Below are positions 1 to 8,125 of a stretch of 64,000 bases of DNA, piece after piece. This DNA comes from GCA-016699835 sp964543905 (GTDB lineage: Bacteria; Planctomycetota; Phycisphaerae; Phycisphaerales; UBA1924). Location: positions 1 through 64,000 of the forward strand of contig CAZIZO010000007.1 in assembly GCA_964543905.1 (NCBI GenBank), given 5' to 3'. Every line of letters starts with the position of its first letter. Positions within the stretch are counted from its first letter, which is position 1. The notes under the pieces are model-generated. The model was given only the letters and a program-made list of their open reading frames with translations. It did not search any database and was not told the DNA's origin. A program made the position numbers and the translations under genes.

Positions 1-718
1 AATCGGCGTCGGGTGGCCGACTTGATCCCCGGTCGGGGCGCCGGGCGTCGGCGGGCTTGGTGTGGTGCCAGGAGATGGGCTGGGTGAGGAGGTCGGGCAA
101 GCGCCATCGGAGGGCCATCGCGTGGATGACATCGACGTGGGTGAACGGGAGGGAGTCGAACTCGGCGGCGTGGAGTGCGGCGGGTGAGGCGCAGGCGTTG
201 TAGAGGTCGTAGTAGGTGGGCCCGATGAGTTTGCCCATGAGGGGGATTCCGGCGTCCATCATGAGCCCGACGATGAAGGCCTCGCTGGTGAGGGAGGGCG
301 CGATGAGTTTGGCGCACTCGGCGGCGACGCACGCGCGGAAGACGTTCTGGCCCCAAACCTTGCGGGAGAGATCGGATTGACCGGCGGCGGCGGCGGCGCG
401 GCCGAGTTGGAAGCCGAGGGAGATGGACTTGAGGCGTTCGAGCCCGAGGAGGAGGCAGGCGCGGTCGATGCTGGTGACCGGCTTGCGCTGGGCGAACATG
501 GCGGAGTTGGCGAGTTTGAGGAGGCGTCCGGAGAGCGAGGGATCGGTCTTGACGACGGCGGCGTAGTCCTTGAGTTGGGCGTCGGGTCGGGCGTTGAGTT
601 CAAGGATCTTGACGGCGATCTGGGGCTGCGACTCGAAGCCAATGGAGTCGAGTTGGCGCGCGAGGTATTCGCGGCGCTCCTGGAGTTCGATGGCGGTGAG
701 CAGTTTTCTCGCCTTCAT
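1..718 (-). CDS. HDOD domain signalling protein, 3' end outside window
   Basis: The minus-strand frame starts at ATG 718 and stays open to the window edge, giving the first 239 residues (MKARKLLTAIELQERREYLA at the start). Residues about 25-215 match the HDOD family: a helical HD-hydrolase-like fold that usually lacks the metal site and serves as an output or partner module in bacterial signalling. Recognisable stretches are DPSLSGRLLKLANSAMF and RACLLLGLERLKSISLGF, followed by the later GLMMDAGIPLMGKL. The start is supported by an AGGGAGA ribosome site about 9 bases upstream. It is divergent from the chemoreceptor at 1020, which fits a motility or signalling role, but no partner is proven. 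The C-terminus is unseen, so a fused GGDEF, EAL or kinase domain cannot be excluded. Confidence 0.85.
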   Translation of the reverse strand, partial: MKARKLLTAIELQERREYLARQLDSIGFESQPQIAVKILELNARPDAQLKDYAAVVKTDPSLSGRLLKLANSAMFAQRKPVTSIDRACLLLGLERLKSISLGFQLGRAAAAAGQSDLSRKVWGQNVFRACVAAECAKLIAPSLTSEAFIVGLMMDAGIPLMGKLIGPTYYDLYNACASPAALHAAEFDSLPFTHVDVIHAMALRWRLPDLLTQPISWHHTKPADARRPDRGSSRPPDAD

Positions 719-1019
719 TCCGGCACGTCTCCCTGGCGTGTCGAGGACGACTCGCGCGGGTAGAGGATCGGCGGGATAGGGACGACTCCTCAGCGCGTCT
801 GGGCGGATTTGTGAAGATCGCGGCGGGCGAGGAGGGCGGACATCCCTCGGACGAGTGGGGAGCGGATGGACCCGGAAAAACGGGGATGGGGCGCGACAGG
901 CGGTGTGGAGAAGGGTGTATTTCTGAAGATCGAAGTGCGGGATCGCCGCGGGGGAGCGGGATGCACCGATGGGCGTGGCCGGGGCGGGTGCGCTGGAAAC
1001 TCAGAATCCGGAGGTTCGC
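719..1019. other. divergent intergenic region, HDOD / chemoreceptor
   Basis: About 300 bases separate the divergent starts at 718 (minus) and 1020 (plus). Promoters for both genes should lie here, but I see no convincing -35/-10 pair. The only clear signals are the ribosome site AGGGAGA for the minus gene and GGAGG at 1010-1014 for the plus gene. No open frame in it looks like a protein. Confidence 0.5.
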
Positions 1020-2816
1020 ATGTTCAAGCAGATCGGAACGCGGCTCAACTCCATGTCCATCCCGAGCAAAATCGTCGGCGCCGTGGCGGGGTTGGTGGTG
1101 GTGGTTCTCGGGTCCAACTTCCTTGTGGTGGCGAAGGCGTACACCCGGAATGCCGAGGAAGCCCTTTCGGCCAAGGCGGCGGCCTTTACGGCGGTGGCGG
1201 ACGAGGCGAAGGACCATGCGTCGAAGATGCACCTCAATGGAATGATCGAGACCGAGTCGCTCAAGAAGGAGTTGTTGGAGCAGGTGGCGCAGGGCAAGCC
1301 GTATGACAAGACGCGGTTCTATGAGACGATCCCGGTGGTGGTGGGGTGGACGGCGGCGGGGGACGCGGCGAAGCGCGAGAACGTGGACTTCCATGTGATC
1401 GCGTTCGACGCACGGAACCCGGAGAACGAGCCGGAGAAGGGCTCGTTCCGCGAGGGGATGCTGCGCGATCTGACGTCGCAGTACAAGGCGAGCGGCACGG
1501 AGTCTCTGTCGCGGATCGATCGGACGACGAACACGCTGCACTACATGCGGGCGATCAGGTTGGACGAGTCGTGCATGATGTGCCACGGCGATCCGGCGAA
1601 GTACGACGAGAAGGACGAGAACGGGACGTACGACGGGAAAGACCCGCTGGGCTTTGCGATGGAGAGTTGGCGGGTGGGCGACATGCACGGCGCGTATGAG
1701 GTGCAGATGCCGTTGGCGGCGGCGCAGGCGGAAGTTCGAGAGTTCATCACGACGGGCCTGACGGCGGCGGTGCCGATCGTGGTCGTGGGGTGCGGGCTCT
1801 TCATGCTGCTGCTGCGGTCGCTGCTGACGAAGCCGCTGGGGTTCCTGATCGGTGCGATCAAGGACATCGCGCAGGGCGAGGGCGACCTGACGAAGAAGAT
1901 CGAGATCGACCGGAAGGACGAGATCGGGGTGTTGGCGCAGTGGTTCAACACGTTCATCGATGGATTGCGGAAGATCATGCGGAGCGTGAGCGACACGACG
2001 TCGAACGTGGCGGCGGCGGCGACGGAGATCGCGGCGAGCAGCGAGGAGATGGCGGCGGGGATGCGGAAGCAGCAGGAGCAGACGTCGCAGGTGTCGGCGG
2101 CGGTGGAGCAGATGTCGGCCAGCGTGGGCGAGGTGGCGAAGAAGAGCGAAGAGGCGGCGAACGCCGCGAAGGAATCGTTGCGGCAGGCGGACGAGGGCGG
2201 GAAGGTGGTGAGCGAGACGGTGAGCGAGATGCAGGGGATCGCGAAGGACGTCGGGGTGTCGGCGAGCGTGGTGAACACGCTGGGCGAGAAGAGCAACAAG
2301 ATCGGGCAGATCATCGAGGTGATCAACGACATCGCGGACCAGACGAACCTGCTGGCGTTGAACGCGGCGATCGAGGCGGCGCGGGCGGGCGAGCATGGTC
2401 GCGGGTTCGCGGTGGTCGCGGACGAGGTGCGCAAGTTGGCGGAGCGGACGACGCGAGCGACGGAGGAGGTCGCGGGCAGTATCCGGGAGATCCAGGAGGG
2501 CACGACGTCGGCGGTGACGCAGATCGAGTCGAGTTCGAAGCGGGTCTCGACGGGCGTGCACCTGGCGACCTCGGCCGGGGAGGCGTTGGGCAAGATCACG
2601 GGGGGGTCGCGGCGGGTGATGGAGGTGGTCGGCTCGATCGCGGCGTCGGCGACGCAGCAGGCGTCGGCGAGCGAGCAGATCGCACGCAGCATCGAGCAGA
2701 TCAATGCCGTCGCGAAGGAGTCGTCGCAGGGGGTGGACCAGGCGGCGCAGGCGGCGGCGAGCCTGTCGTCGGAATCGGAGCGCCTGCGGGCGCTGGTGGG
2801 CAAGTTCAAGACGTAA
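1020..2816 (+). CDS. methyl-accepting chemotaxis protein with Tll0287-like haem-motif sensor domain
   Basis: A 598-residue transmembrane chemoreceptor. TM1 is at about residues 17-38, an extracytoplasmic sensor at about 40-240, TM2 at about 244-266, HAMP at about 266-320, and then a long signalling hairpin. The hairpin tip is the classic MCP core DQTNLLALNAAIEAARAGE followed by RGFAVVADEVRKLAERT. The sensor looks like the DUF3365/Tll0287-like fold and holds a CxxCH motif, CMMCH at residues 185-189, the attachment signature of c-type haem. That suggests redox or gas sensing signalled to CheA/CheW (inference). ATG 1020 is chosen because GGAGG lies 5 bases upstream; an in-frame GTG at 969 has no such support. 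A strong terminator follows at 2852. No che genes are in the window. Confidence 0.93.
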   Translation: MFKQIGTRLNSMSIPSKIVGAVAGLVVVVLGSNFLVVAKAYTRNAEEALSAKAAAFTAVADEAKDHASKMHLNGMIETESLKKELLEQVAQGKPYDKTRFYETIPVVVGWTAAGDAAKRENVDFHVIAFDARNPENEPEKGSFREGMLRDLTSQYKASGTESLSRIDRTTNTLHYMRAIRLDESCMMCHGDPAKYDEKDENGTYDGKDPLGFAMESWRVGDMHGAYEVQMPLAAAQAEVREFITTGLTAAVPIVVVGCGLFMLLLRSLLTKPLGFLIGAIKDIAQGEGDLTKKIEIDRKDEIGVLAQWFNTFIDGLRKIMRSVSDTTSNVAAAATEIAASSEEMAAGMRKQQEQTSQVSAAVEQMSASVGEVAKKSEEAANAAKESLRQADEGGKVVSETVSEMQGIAKDVGVSASVVNTLGEKSNKIGQIIEVINDIADQTNLLALNAAIEAARAGEHGRGFAVVADEVRKLAERTTRATEEVAGSIREIQEGTTSAVTQIESSSKRVSTGVHLATSAGEALGKITGGSRRVMEVVGSIAASATQQASASEQIARSIEQINAVAKESSQGVDQAAQAAASLSSESERLRALVGKFKT

Positions 2817-2851
2817 CGAGCCGAAGAACACGCATCGTGCTCCTTTCCGCG

Positions 2852-2887
2852 GAGGCCCCCCACAGTCGTGGGGGGCCTCTTGCGTTG
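2852..2887 (+). terminator. rho-independent-like terminator after the chemoreceptor gene
   Basis: A perfect 12-base-pair stem (GAGGCCCCCCAC at 2852-2863, GTGGGGGGCCTC at 2868-2879) with an AGTC loop, followed by TTGCGTT. The stem is very stable and the T tract is weak. It separates the chemoreceptor from the next gene. Confidence 0.8.
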
Positions 2888-2951
2888 GGGGTCGGGGGCG
2901 TGGGGCGGCGGTTCTTCACGAAGGGGCGAGCGGCGCGACGAAGGAAAGAGC

Positions 2952-4241
2952 ATGAACGAGCCACTCGCGACCGACCAGGTGTTCCTGACCCCCCGAATCG
3001 TGGATCAGAAGGCGTTTGAGCAGTTCAGCGAGACGCTGAAGGGGCTGGTGCGTGATGCCGCCGGGCAAGGTCGGACGCTGCTCGCGACGACGACGGAGGT
3101 GAAATCGCTGGGCGATCACCTGCGGTCGGCGTCGAAGGAGTTGCAGGGGCGGGTGGAGACCGCGGTGCGGGTGATTCCGACGATCGACCAGCGCGTGCAG
3201 CGGGCGGAAGCGCTGGCGGAGCAGATCGGGAAGGAGTTGTCGGCGAAGGAGCGGGAGGTGCAATCGCTGGTGCAGGCCGAGGTGACGATCGATCCGGCGC
3301 GCGTGCGCGAGCAGGTCGAGGGCCTCGTGGCGTCGATGATCTCGGAGCGGCTGGCGGGGGTACGGGAGGAGTTTGCGAGGCAGACGCAGGAGATCGTGCA
3401 GGGCGCGGTGCGGGAGGTGGAGTCGGCGATCGACCGCGTGGGCGAGCGCGTGCGGGAGCACGAGGCGGCGCTCGACGGGGTGTTGGCGCAGGCGCAGGCG
3501 CGGGCGGAGCGGATGTTGAGCGAGGCGGAGCCGAAGGCGCAGACGACGCTGCAGAGCGCGGAGGCGAGGTTGCAGGCGATCGTGGACCGTGCGGACGCGA
3601 GGCTGGTCGAGATCCTGTCGGACGTGCCGGAGAAGTTGCAGGGGATCGAGCAGCGTGTGGACGCGGTGTCGGGAGAGATCGAGCGTCGGCTGGTGCGCTT
3701 CCGTCGGGCGGCGGATGACATCGTGGAGATCGCGTCGAGCGTGAAGCCCGCGGAGGTGGCGAAGCAGATGGAGGCGGCGGCGCGGGCGGCGAAGGCGCAC
3801 GCGGCGAGCCATGAGCAACTGATCGGGGAGCGACTGGCGGCGGCGCTGGAGCGCGCGGAGCAACTCGCGACGCGAACGGAGCAGGCGATCCGGCAACTGG
3901 ACGAGACCAGGGCGCAGGCGGACCTTGCTCGCAAGATGCTGGGCGAGGTGATCTTGAACTCGGCGGACGGGATCGACGCGATCGAGACGCGGCTCGAAGA
4001 GACGCGGGAGACGGTGGAGGAGATCTCGACGATCGCGGAGCGCGAGCGTGCGGAAGCGGAGGCGGTGGTCACGCCGCTGCGGGAGGGCCTGGCGGAGGAG
4101 GCGATCCAACTCGCGACGTGGCTGCACTCGCTGATCGGGAAGGGGAGCGACGTGGCGAAGGTGCTGGAAGCGAAGGCGCTGCTCACGAAGGCGGCGAGCA
4201 AGGGCGAATCAAAGGTCCGCACGACGCGTCGTGCGGCCTAG
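2952..4241 (+). CDS. long coiled-coil protein of unknown function
   Basis: A 429-residue protein, almost entirely charged heptad-like sequence rich in Glu, Ala, Arg and Gln, predicted as one long coiled coil from about residue 15 to 390. There is no signal peptide and no membrane segment, so it is probably cytoplasmic. The last 40 residues are basic and end in KVRTTRRAA. The start at ATG 2952 follows AGGAAAG with good spacing. No enzyme motif is visible. Proteins of this look can be scaffolds, chromosome- or polar-organising factors, or chemoreceptor-array accessories; its position just after a chemoreceptor is suggestive only, since a terminator lies between them. It faces threonine aldolase tail to tail with a 25-base gap. 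Function unknown. Confidence 0.85.
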   Translation: MNEPLATDQVFLTPRIVDQKAFEQFSETLKGLVRDAAGQGRTLLATTTEVKSLGDHLRSASKELQGRVETAVRVIPTIDQRVQRAEALAEQIGKELSAKEREVQSLVQAEVTIDPARVREQVEGLVASMISERLAGVREEFARQTQEIVQGAVREVESAIDRVGERVREHEAALDGVLAQAQARAERMLSEAEPKAQTTLQSAEARLQAIVDRADARLVEILSDVPEKLQGIEQRVDAVSGEIERRLVRFRRAADDIVEIASSVKPAEVAKQMEAAARAAKAHAASHEQLIGERLAAALERAEQLATRTEQAIRQLDETRAQADLARKMLGEVILNSADGIDAIETRLEETRETVEEISTIAERERAEAEAVVTPLREGLAEEAIQLATWLHSLIGKGSDVAKVLEAKALLTKAASKGESKVRTTRRAA

Positions 4242-4266
4242 GCGAGGCGCGAGGGAACGCGGGGGA

Positions 4267-5316
4267 TCAGACGCCGACGGGTGAGGCGACGGCCTCGGCG
4301 ACAAGGCGCACGGCGCGATCGATCATCTCGCGGGAGACGTCGAGGTGGCAGACCATGCGAACGCGGCGCGGCGCGGTGGGGAGCGCGAGGAGGCCGAGGG
4401 ATCGCAGGCGGGCGCAGAGGCCCGCGGCGTCGAAGGGGAGGGAGGGCGCGACATCGAAGAAGACCATGTTGGTCTCGACGTCGTTGGGATCGAGTTCGAG
4501 CCCGGGGACGTCGGCGAGGCCCTGGGCGAGACGCTTGGCGTTGGCGTGATCGTCGGCGAGCCGTTCGCGGTGGTGATCGAGGGCGTAGAGGGCGGCGGCG
4601 GCGAGGACGCCGCTCTGGCGCATCGTGCCACCGAACATTTTGCGGAAGCGAGCGACGCGGGCGATGGTCCTTCGATCGCCCGCAACGGCGGACCCGGCGG
4701 GGCAGCCCAGGCCCTTGGAGAAGCAGGCGGAGATGGTGTCGAAGTGCTGTGCGTAGTCGCTGGGCTTGAGGCCCGTGGCGACGCAGGCGTTCCAGAGGCG
4801 GGCGCCGTCGAGGTGGAGTTTGAGATCGTGCTCTCGCGCGGCGCGGGTGACGCGTTCGATCTGCTCGATGGGCCAGACGGCGCCGCCGCCGCGGTTGTGG
4901 GTGTTTTCGACGATGAGGAGTTGGCTGTGTGGAGCGTGGACGGAGTTGGCGCGGACGGCAAGGTGGACGTCGTCGGCGTCGAAGAGCCCGTTCTTGCCGG
5001 AGAGGGGGCGGATCATGACGCCCGAGAGGGCGGCGGGGCTGCCGGTCTCGTAATGGATGATGTGGCTGTCGGCGTGGGCGATGATTTCGTCGCCCGGCTC
5101 GGTCTGGGCGCGGATGGCGGTCTGGTTGGCCATGGTGCCGGTGGGGACGAAGCAGGCGGCTTCTTTGCCGAGGAGAGCGGCAAACTTTTCCTGGAGTCGC
5201 AGGACGGAGGGATCATCGCCGAGGACATCGTCGCCGACGTCGGCGTTGGCCATGACTTGGCGCATGGGTGCGGTGGGGCGGGTGACGGTGTCGCTGCGAA
5301 GGTCGATGATGGGCAT
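4267..5316 (-). CDS. ltaE: low-specificity L-threonine aldolase
   Basis: A 349-residue fold-type I PLP enzyme that cleaves L-threonine or allo-threonine to glycine and acetaldehyde. It opens with the family hallmark IDLRSDTVTRPTAPMR, has LHLDGARLWN with the PLP-ring aspartate (D170), and the Schiff-base lysine in SACFSKGLGCPAG (K201). Length is normal. ATG 5316 is preferred to an in-frame GTG at 5334 because the family usually begins with MIDLRSDT, and because TACCCT ends 7 bases before it, which could give a near-leaderless message; there is no Shine-Dalgarno sequence. It would act in cytoplasmic glycine/threonine metabolism. It is monocistronic and divergent from the heat-shock pair. Confidence 0.95.
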   Translation of the reverse strand: MPIIDLRSDTVTRPTAPMRQVMANADVGDDVLGDDPSVLRLQEKFAALLGKEAACFVPTGTMANQTAIRAQTEPGDEIIAHADSHIIHYETGSPAALSGVMIRPLSGKNGLFDADDVHLAVRANSVHAPHSQLLIVENTHNRGGGAVWPIEQIERVTRAAREHDLKLHLDGARLWNACVATGLKPSDYAQHFDTISACFSKGLGCPAGSAVAGDRRTIARVARFRKMFGGTMRQSGVLAAAALYALDHHRERLADDHANAKRLAQGLADVPGLELDPNDVETNMVFFDVAPSLPFDAAGLCARLRSLGLLALPTAPRRVRMVCHLDVSREMIDRAVRLVAEAVASPVGV

Positions 5317-5323
5317 GGGTGAG

Positions 5324-5329
5324 AGGGTA
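5324..5329 (-). promoter_or_regulatory. possible -10 element close to ltaE start
   Basis: TACCCT on the minus strand, 7 bases before ATG 5316. It resembles the TAnnnT boxes placed 5-6 bases before other starts in the window. No clear -35 element. Confidence 0.35.
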
Positions 5330-5524
5330 AGCACCCATGCCCTGGATTGATGGGTGAAGGGATCGGAAACGGTGTGTACGAACGCCCGTTCGCAAGCGTT
5401 GGGGTGGAGTTATTACTCACTATCCATGAGGCTGTCAGATTGGCTCCTGAGGTGTGTGGAGGTGTCAGCGTGGCCCGAGGGGGCTGGACGGGGGCGGAAG
5501 GAGGCGGGCGGAAGGTGGCACGGG

Positions 5525-5534
5525 CCTTGCAAGG
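5525..5534. repeat. CCTTGCAAGG perfect palindrome upstream of hsp20
   Basis: A 10-base perfect inverted repeat lies about 80 bases before the first small heat-shock gene. It could be an operator half or chance; nothing else identifies a repressor site such as CIRCE or HAIR here. Confidence 0.25.
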
Positions 5535-5577
5535 GCATGGTGGAGGCCGTGAACGCGGGTTGACGGCCGAACAAGGG

Positions 5578-5606
5578 CCTTTGAGCACAAGGGATTTTCA
5601 AGGAGA
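5578..5606 (+). promoter_or_regulatory. candidate RNA thermometer hairpin over the hsp20 ribosome site
   Basis: CCTTTGA at 5578-5584 can pair with TCAAGG at 5598-5603, leaving one bulged U. This buries the start of the AAGGAG Shine-Dalgarno of the hsp20 gene at 5613. An imperfect short helix masking the ribosome site with a bulge is the logic of ROSE-type thermometers, which commonly control hsp20 genes. The stem is only six pairs, so this is a hypothesis. Confidence 0.4.
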
Positions 5607-5612
5607 ACTGCA

Positions 5613-6104
5613 ATGCTCCGTTCAATTCTTCGACGTTCCGACGCACCACAGAGCGGGATGCAGCCCATGACGGGCATGACCTTTCCATCGGTGACACGCG
5701 TGTTCGCGGACTTCGCGGACGATCCGTTCTTTGCTCCGTTCTTCAGCGAGTCACGGGCGCTGATGTCGGGCGAGGGGAGCGCGGGGATGATCCCGCTGGA
5801 CATCTCGGAAGATGAGAAGACGGTGATCGTGCGAGCGACGGTGCCGGGCTTCAAGAAGGACGAGATACAGGTTGAGGTGCAGGATGGAGTGTTGAACATC
5901 CATGCGGAGCACGAGGAGAAGAGCGAGGAGAACCACGAGAAGTATCACCGTCGCGAGCGGCGATATGGGTCACTGACGCGGCAGGCGACGTTGCCGGCGG
6001 CGGTGGCGGAAGGGCAGGCGAAGGCGGAGTTGAAAGATGGGGTGCTGACGCTGCGTCTCCCGAAAGTTCCCGAGGCGCAGGCGAAGAAGATCAAGATTGA
6101 GTAG
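5613..6104 (+). CDS. small heat-shock protein, Hsp20/alpha-crystallin family
   Basis: A 163-residue ATP-independent holdase. A short N-terminal arm (about residues 1-55) precedes the alpha-crystallin domain (about 57-150): IPLDISEDEKTVIVRATVPG, then FKKDEIQVEVQDGVLNIHAE, and a late ELKDGVLTLRLPKVPEAQ that includes the conserved G-V-L-T-L strand. Its C-terminus, KKIKIE, carries the I-x-I anchor used for oligomer assembly. The start at ATG 5613 follows AAGGAG. It is the first of two tandem, divergent hsp20 genes and may be controlled by the hairpin over its ribosome site. Confident on family; substrates unknown. Confidence 0.95.
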   Translation: MLRSILRRSDAPQSGMQPMTGMTFPSVTRVFADFADDPFFAPFFSESRALMSGEGSAGMIPLDISEDEKTVIVRATVPGFKKDEIQVEVQDGVLNIHAEHEEKSEENHEKYHRRERRYGSLTRQATLPAAVAEGQAKAELKDGVLTLRLPKVPEAQAKKIKIE

Positions 6105-6164
6105 GAGTTGGTCCGGCACGCGGGCACGGGGCACGCGTGACGGGTCGCGAAGACTCACCCCGGC

Positions 6165-6197
6165 GCTGTGCGGCGGCCGCGTGTGCCGCCGCACGGC
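6165..6197 (+). terminator. GC-rich hairpin between the two hsp20 genes
   Basis: GCTGTGCGGCGG (6165-6176) pairs with CCGCCGCACGGC (6186-6197) with one G-U pair and a 9-base loop. There is no T tract, so it could be a weak terminator, an attenuator or an mRNA-stabilising structure. Confidence 0.4.
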
Positions 6198-6293
6198 TTG
6201 AACTGTCGGCGCGGCCGCGGATGCCGGGTCGAGGAAGAGAAGGTTGACGACGTCGGCGGCCGAGGGCCGCCCAAACATGGAAAGGATTGGCAC

Positions 6294-6755
6294 ATGAATG
6301 GTTCCTGCTGCTCGCCTCGGCAAGTTTCGTCGCGTCCCGCGGTGGTCGCGGTTCCGACGCTGGGGACGTTCTTTGCGAACGTATTCCAAGACCCGGTGTA
6401 TGGAGGGGTGGCGCGTGAGGCGGCGCCTGGGGTGGGCCCGATGCCGGTGGATGTGATCGAAGAGGCGACGGCCTTGATCGTGCGGGCGTTGGTGCCGGGG
6501 TATGGGAAGGAACAGATTGATGTGAATCTGGAGGATGGGGTGCTGAGCATTTCGACGCGGGCGTGCGAGTGCGCGGAGCCGACGGGGAAGGTGTATCGTC
6601 GCGAGATCCGGTGTTTGCCGATGCAGCGCCGGCTCCGGTTGCCGTTCGCGGTGGTCGAGGATCAGATCAAGGGCGAACTGCGAGACGGGGTGTTGACGCT
6701 GACGCTGCCCAAGGTGCCCGAGGCGCAGCCACGGAAGATTCCGATTGAGGGATAA
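6294..6755 (+). CDS. second, divergent small heat-shock protein (Hsp20 family)
   Basis: A 153-residue alpha-crystallin domain protein paralogous to the gene at 5613. They share the pattern VDVIEEATALIVRALVPGYG, NLEDGVLSI, and the close ELRDGVLTLTLPKVPEAQPR ending in KIPIEG, which keeps the I-x-I anchor. It differs by a cysteine-bearing N-terminus (MNGSCCSPRQ) and a cysteine-rich insertion, ACECAEP, in the domain middle, so redox behaviour is possible. ATG 6294 is chosen because AAAGGA lies upstream and homology starts soon after. The 189-base gap to the first copy contains a hairpin, so the two may be expressed unequally. A terminator follows at 6873. Confidence 0.92.
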   Translation: MNGSCCSPRQVSSRPAVVAVPTLGTFFANVFQDPVYGGVAREAAPGVGPMPVDVIEEATALIVRALVPGYGKEQIDVNLEDGVLSISTRACECAEPTGKVYRREIRCLPMQRRLRLPFAVVEDQIKGELRDGVLTLTLPKVPEAQPRKIPIEG

Positions 6756-7075
6756 GCCCCGGTCGATCGGGTGGGGTGCCAGGATTGAAGCGGGTGGACC
6801 GAGATGCACGCGAGGTGCATCCAAGGGCGGGCGGATCGGTAGACCCAAGTGACTCTCATCTCCTCTCCCGCTGCGGGGTCTCGCGGAAACGCGAAGCCCC
6901 GCGGTTCTTTGAAGGTGAGCCATCGGCACGGGGACGGGTTCGGCGCGAGGTTTCGCGTGGGCACTCCCGGCGGGGTGATCCGCTTGAGTTGGTGGCGTTC
7001 GGGCGGGCGGGGAGTTGCGATTCGGCACTTCTGTCGTCCCCGGTCAAGGCAACGCGCCAAAGATTGGGGACTGGG
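6756..7075. other. intergenic region with terminator, before pseudopilin gene
   Basis: About 320 bases without a supported gene. It contains the terminator at 6873-6910 for the hsp20 genes. The remainder, about 6911-7075, should hold the promoter of the pseudopilin gene, but I see no convincing -35/-10 pair. Confidence 0.5.
6873..6910 (+). terminator. terminator of the hsp20 pair
   Basis: GCGGGGTCTCGC (6873-6884) pairs with GCGAAGCCCCGC (6891-6902) with one mismatch and a GGAAAC loop, followed by GGTTCTTT. This is a good intrinsic terminator shape. Confidence 0.7.
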
Positions 7076-8026
7076 ATGATCGATCACCTTCGTCACATTC
7101 TTTGGGCGCTGCGGGGCCGGCTCGAGATCGACCGTGGGAAGCGGTCGCGCTGCCCGGTGATGCGGTGCTTGCGCGCGTTTACCTTGATCGAGTTGCTGGT
7201 CGTCATCGCGATCGTGGGGCTGCTGATTTCGATCCTGCTGCCGGTGCTCGGGCGGGCACGGCTGGTGGCGCGACAGACGCGCGAGATGAGCGGCGCGAAG
7301 CAACTGATGACGGCGTACACGGCGTACGCGAACGACTCGAAGGATCGTGTGCTCGTCGGCTTTGCCACGCCCGCGATGGTGAATGGGCGGATGGTGGTGT
7401 TGAACGACCAGGGCGATCGGCTGACGGGCGAGGTGGCGCAGCGCTACCCGTGGCGTCTGGCGCCGTACCTGAACTACGACTTTCGCGGGCTGTACCAGGA
7501 CGACAAGCAACTGAAGCAGATCCGCGATGAGCGAGAGCAGTATGTGGCGGCCGGGGTGAACTACGACTACGTGGTGTCGCTCTTTCCGTCGCTGGGGCTG
7601 AACGCGACCTTTGTGGGCGGGAACGACCGAGTGCAGGGCTTTGATCCGGTGTTCCAGCGGGTGTTCGGGCGCATCCATGTTGAGCGTCTGGATGAATCGC
7701 GACGACCATCGGAGTTGCTGGTGTTTGTGTCGGCGCGTGCGGAGCAGCAGCCGCTGGCGCCACAGTTGGGGCGGCCCGAAGGGTTTTTTCGGGTGGATGC
7801 TCCGAGGTTCCTGGCGAGCCAAGCGACGCAATGGGAGAGTGCGTACAACGCGAGCGCGACGAATCCGGGGAACAACTCGGGGTTCGTGTCACTGCGGCAT
7901 ATGGGCAAGGCGGTGACGGCGCACTTCGACACGCACTGCGGCGTGCTGGGTTGGCAGGACCTGAATGACATGCGTCGCTGGGCGGACCAGGCGACGTACG
8001 AGGATTGGGGCCTGGCACCGCGATAG
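7076..8026 (+). CDS. pseudopilin-like protein with prepilin cleavage motif and H-X9-D end
   Basis: A 316-residue protein with a type IV prepilin leader and hydrophobic helix, RAFTLIELLVVIAIVGLL. Cleavage would be before the F, with Ala rather than the usual Gly at -1. The C-terminal RHMGKAVTAHFDTHCGV matches the planctomycete H-X9-DG pseudopilin ending except that DG has become DT. This points to a substrate of the pilus/T2SS machinery encoded from 18.7 kb. The start is uncertain: ATG 7076 has GGGGA about 6 bases upstream; ATG 7160 gives a more typical short leader (MRCLRAFTLIE) but has no ribosome site. It is alone, not in the main pseudopilin operon. Exact role unknown. Confidence 0.85.
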   Translation: MIDHLRHILWALRGRLEIDRGKRSRCPVMRCLRAFTLIELLVVIAIVGLLISILLPVLGRARLVARQTREMSGAKQLMTAYTAYANDSKDRVLVGFATPAMVNGRMVVLNDQGDRLTGEVAQRYPWRLAPYLNYDFRGLYQDDKQLKQIRDEREQYVAAGVNYDYVVSLFPSLGLNATFVGGNDRVQGFDPVFQRVFGRIHVERLDESRRPSELLVFVSARAEQQPLAPQLGRPEGFFRVDAPRFLASQATQWESAYNASATNPGNNSGFVSLRHMGKAVTAHFDTHCGVLGWQDLNDMRRWADQATYEDWGLAPR

Positions 8027-8108
8027 GGCGTGGTTGGGAGTCGTCAACCTTCTGCACGCCAAGCGTCAACCGTACGGGGTCCTTCTATACGGGGCGAGCA
8101 GAGGCCGG

Positions 8109-8114
8109 TATAGT
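8109..8114 (+). promoter_or_regulatory. candidate -10 (TATAGT) of the transporter gene
   Basis: TATAGT stands out in GC-rich sequence 59 bases before the transporter start. Transcription from about 8121 would give a leader of about 52 bases holding two hairpins. No clear -35. Confidence 0.4.
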
Positions 8115-8125
8115 CCGCTCCGAAT

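Noticed and set aside
600..2831. 743-residue Arg/His-rich frame opposite the chemoreceptor
   Set aside because: Low-complexity Arg/Leu/His-rich shadow of the real gene, a common artefact in GC-rich DNA; no domain.
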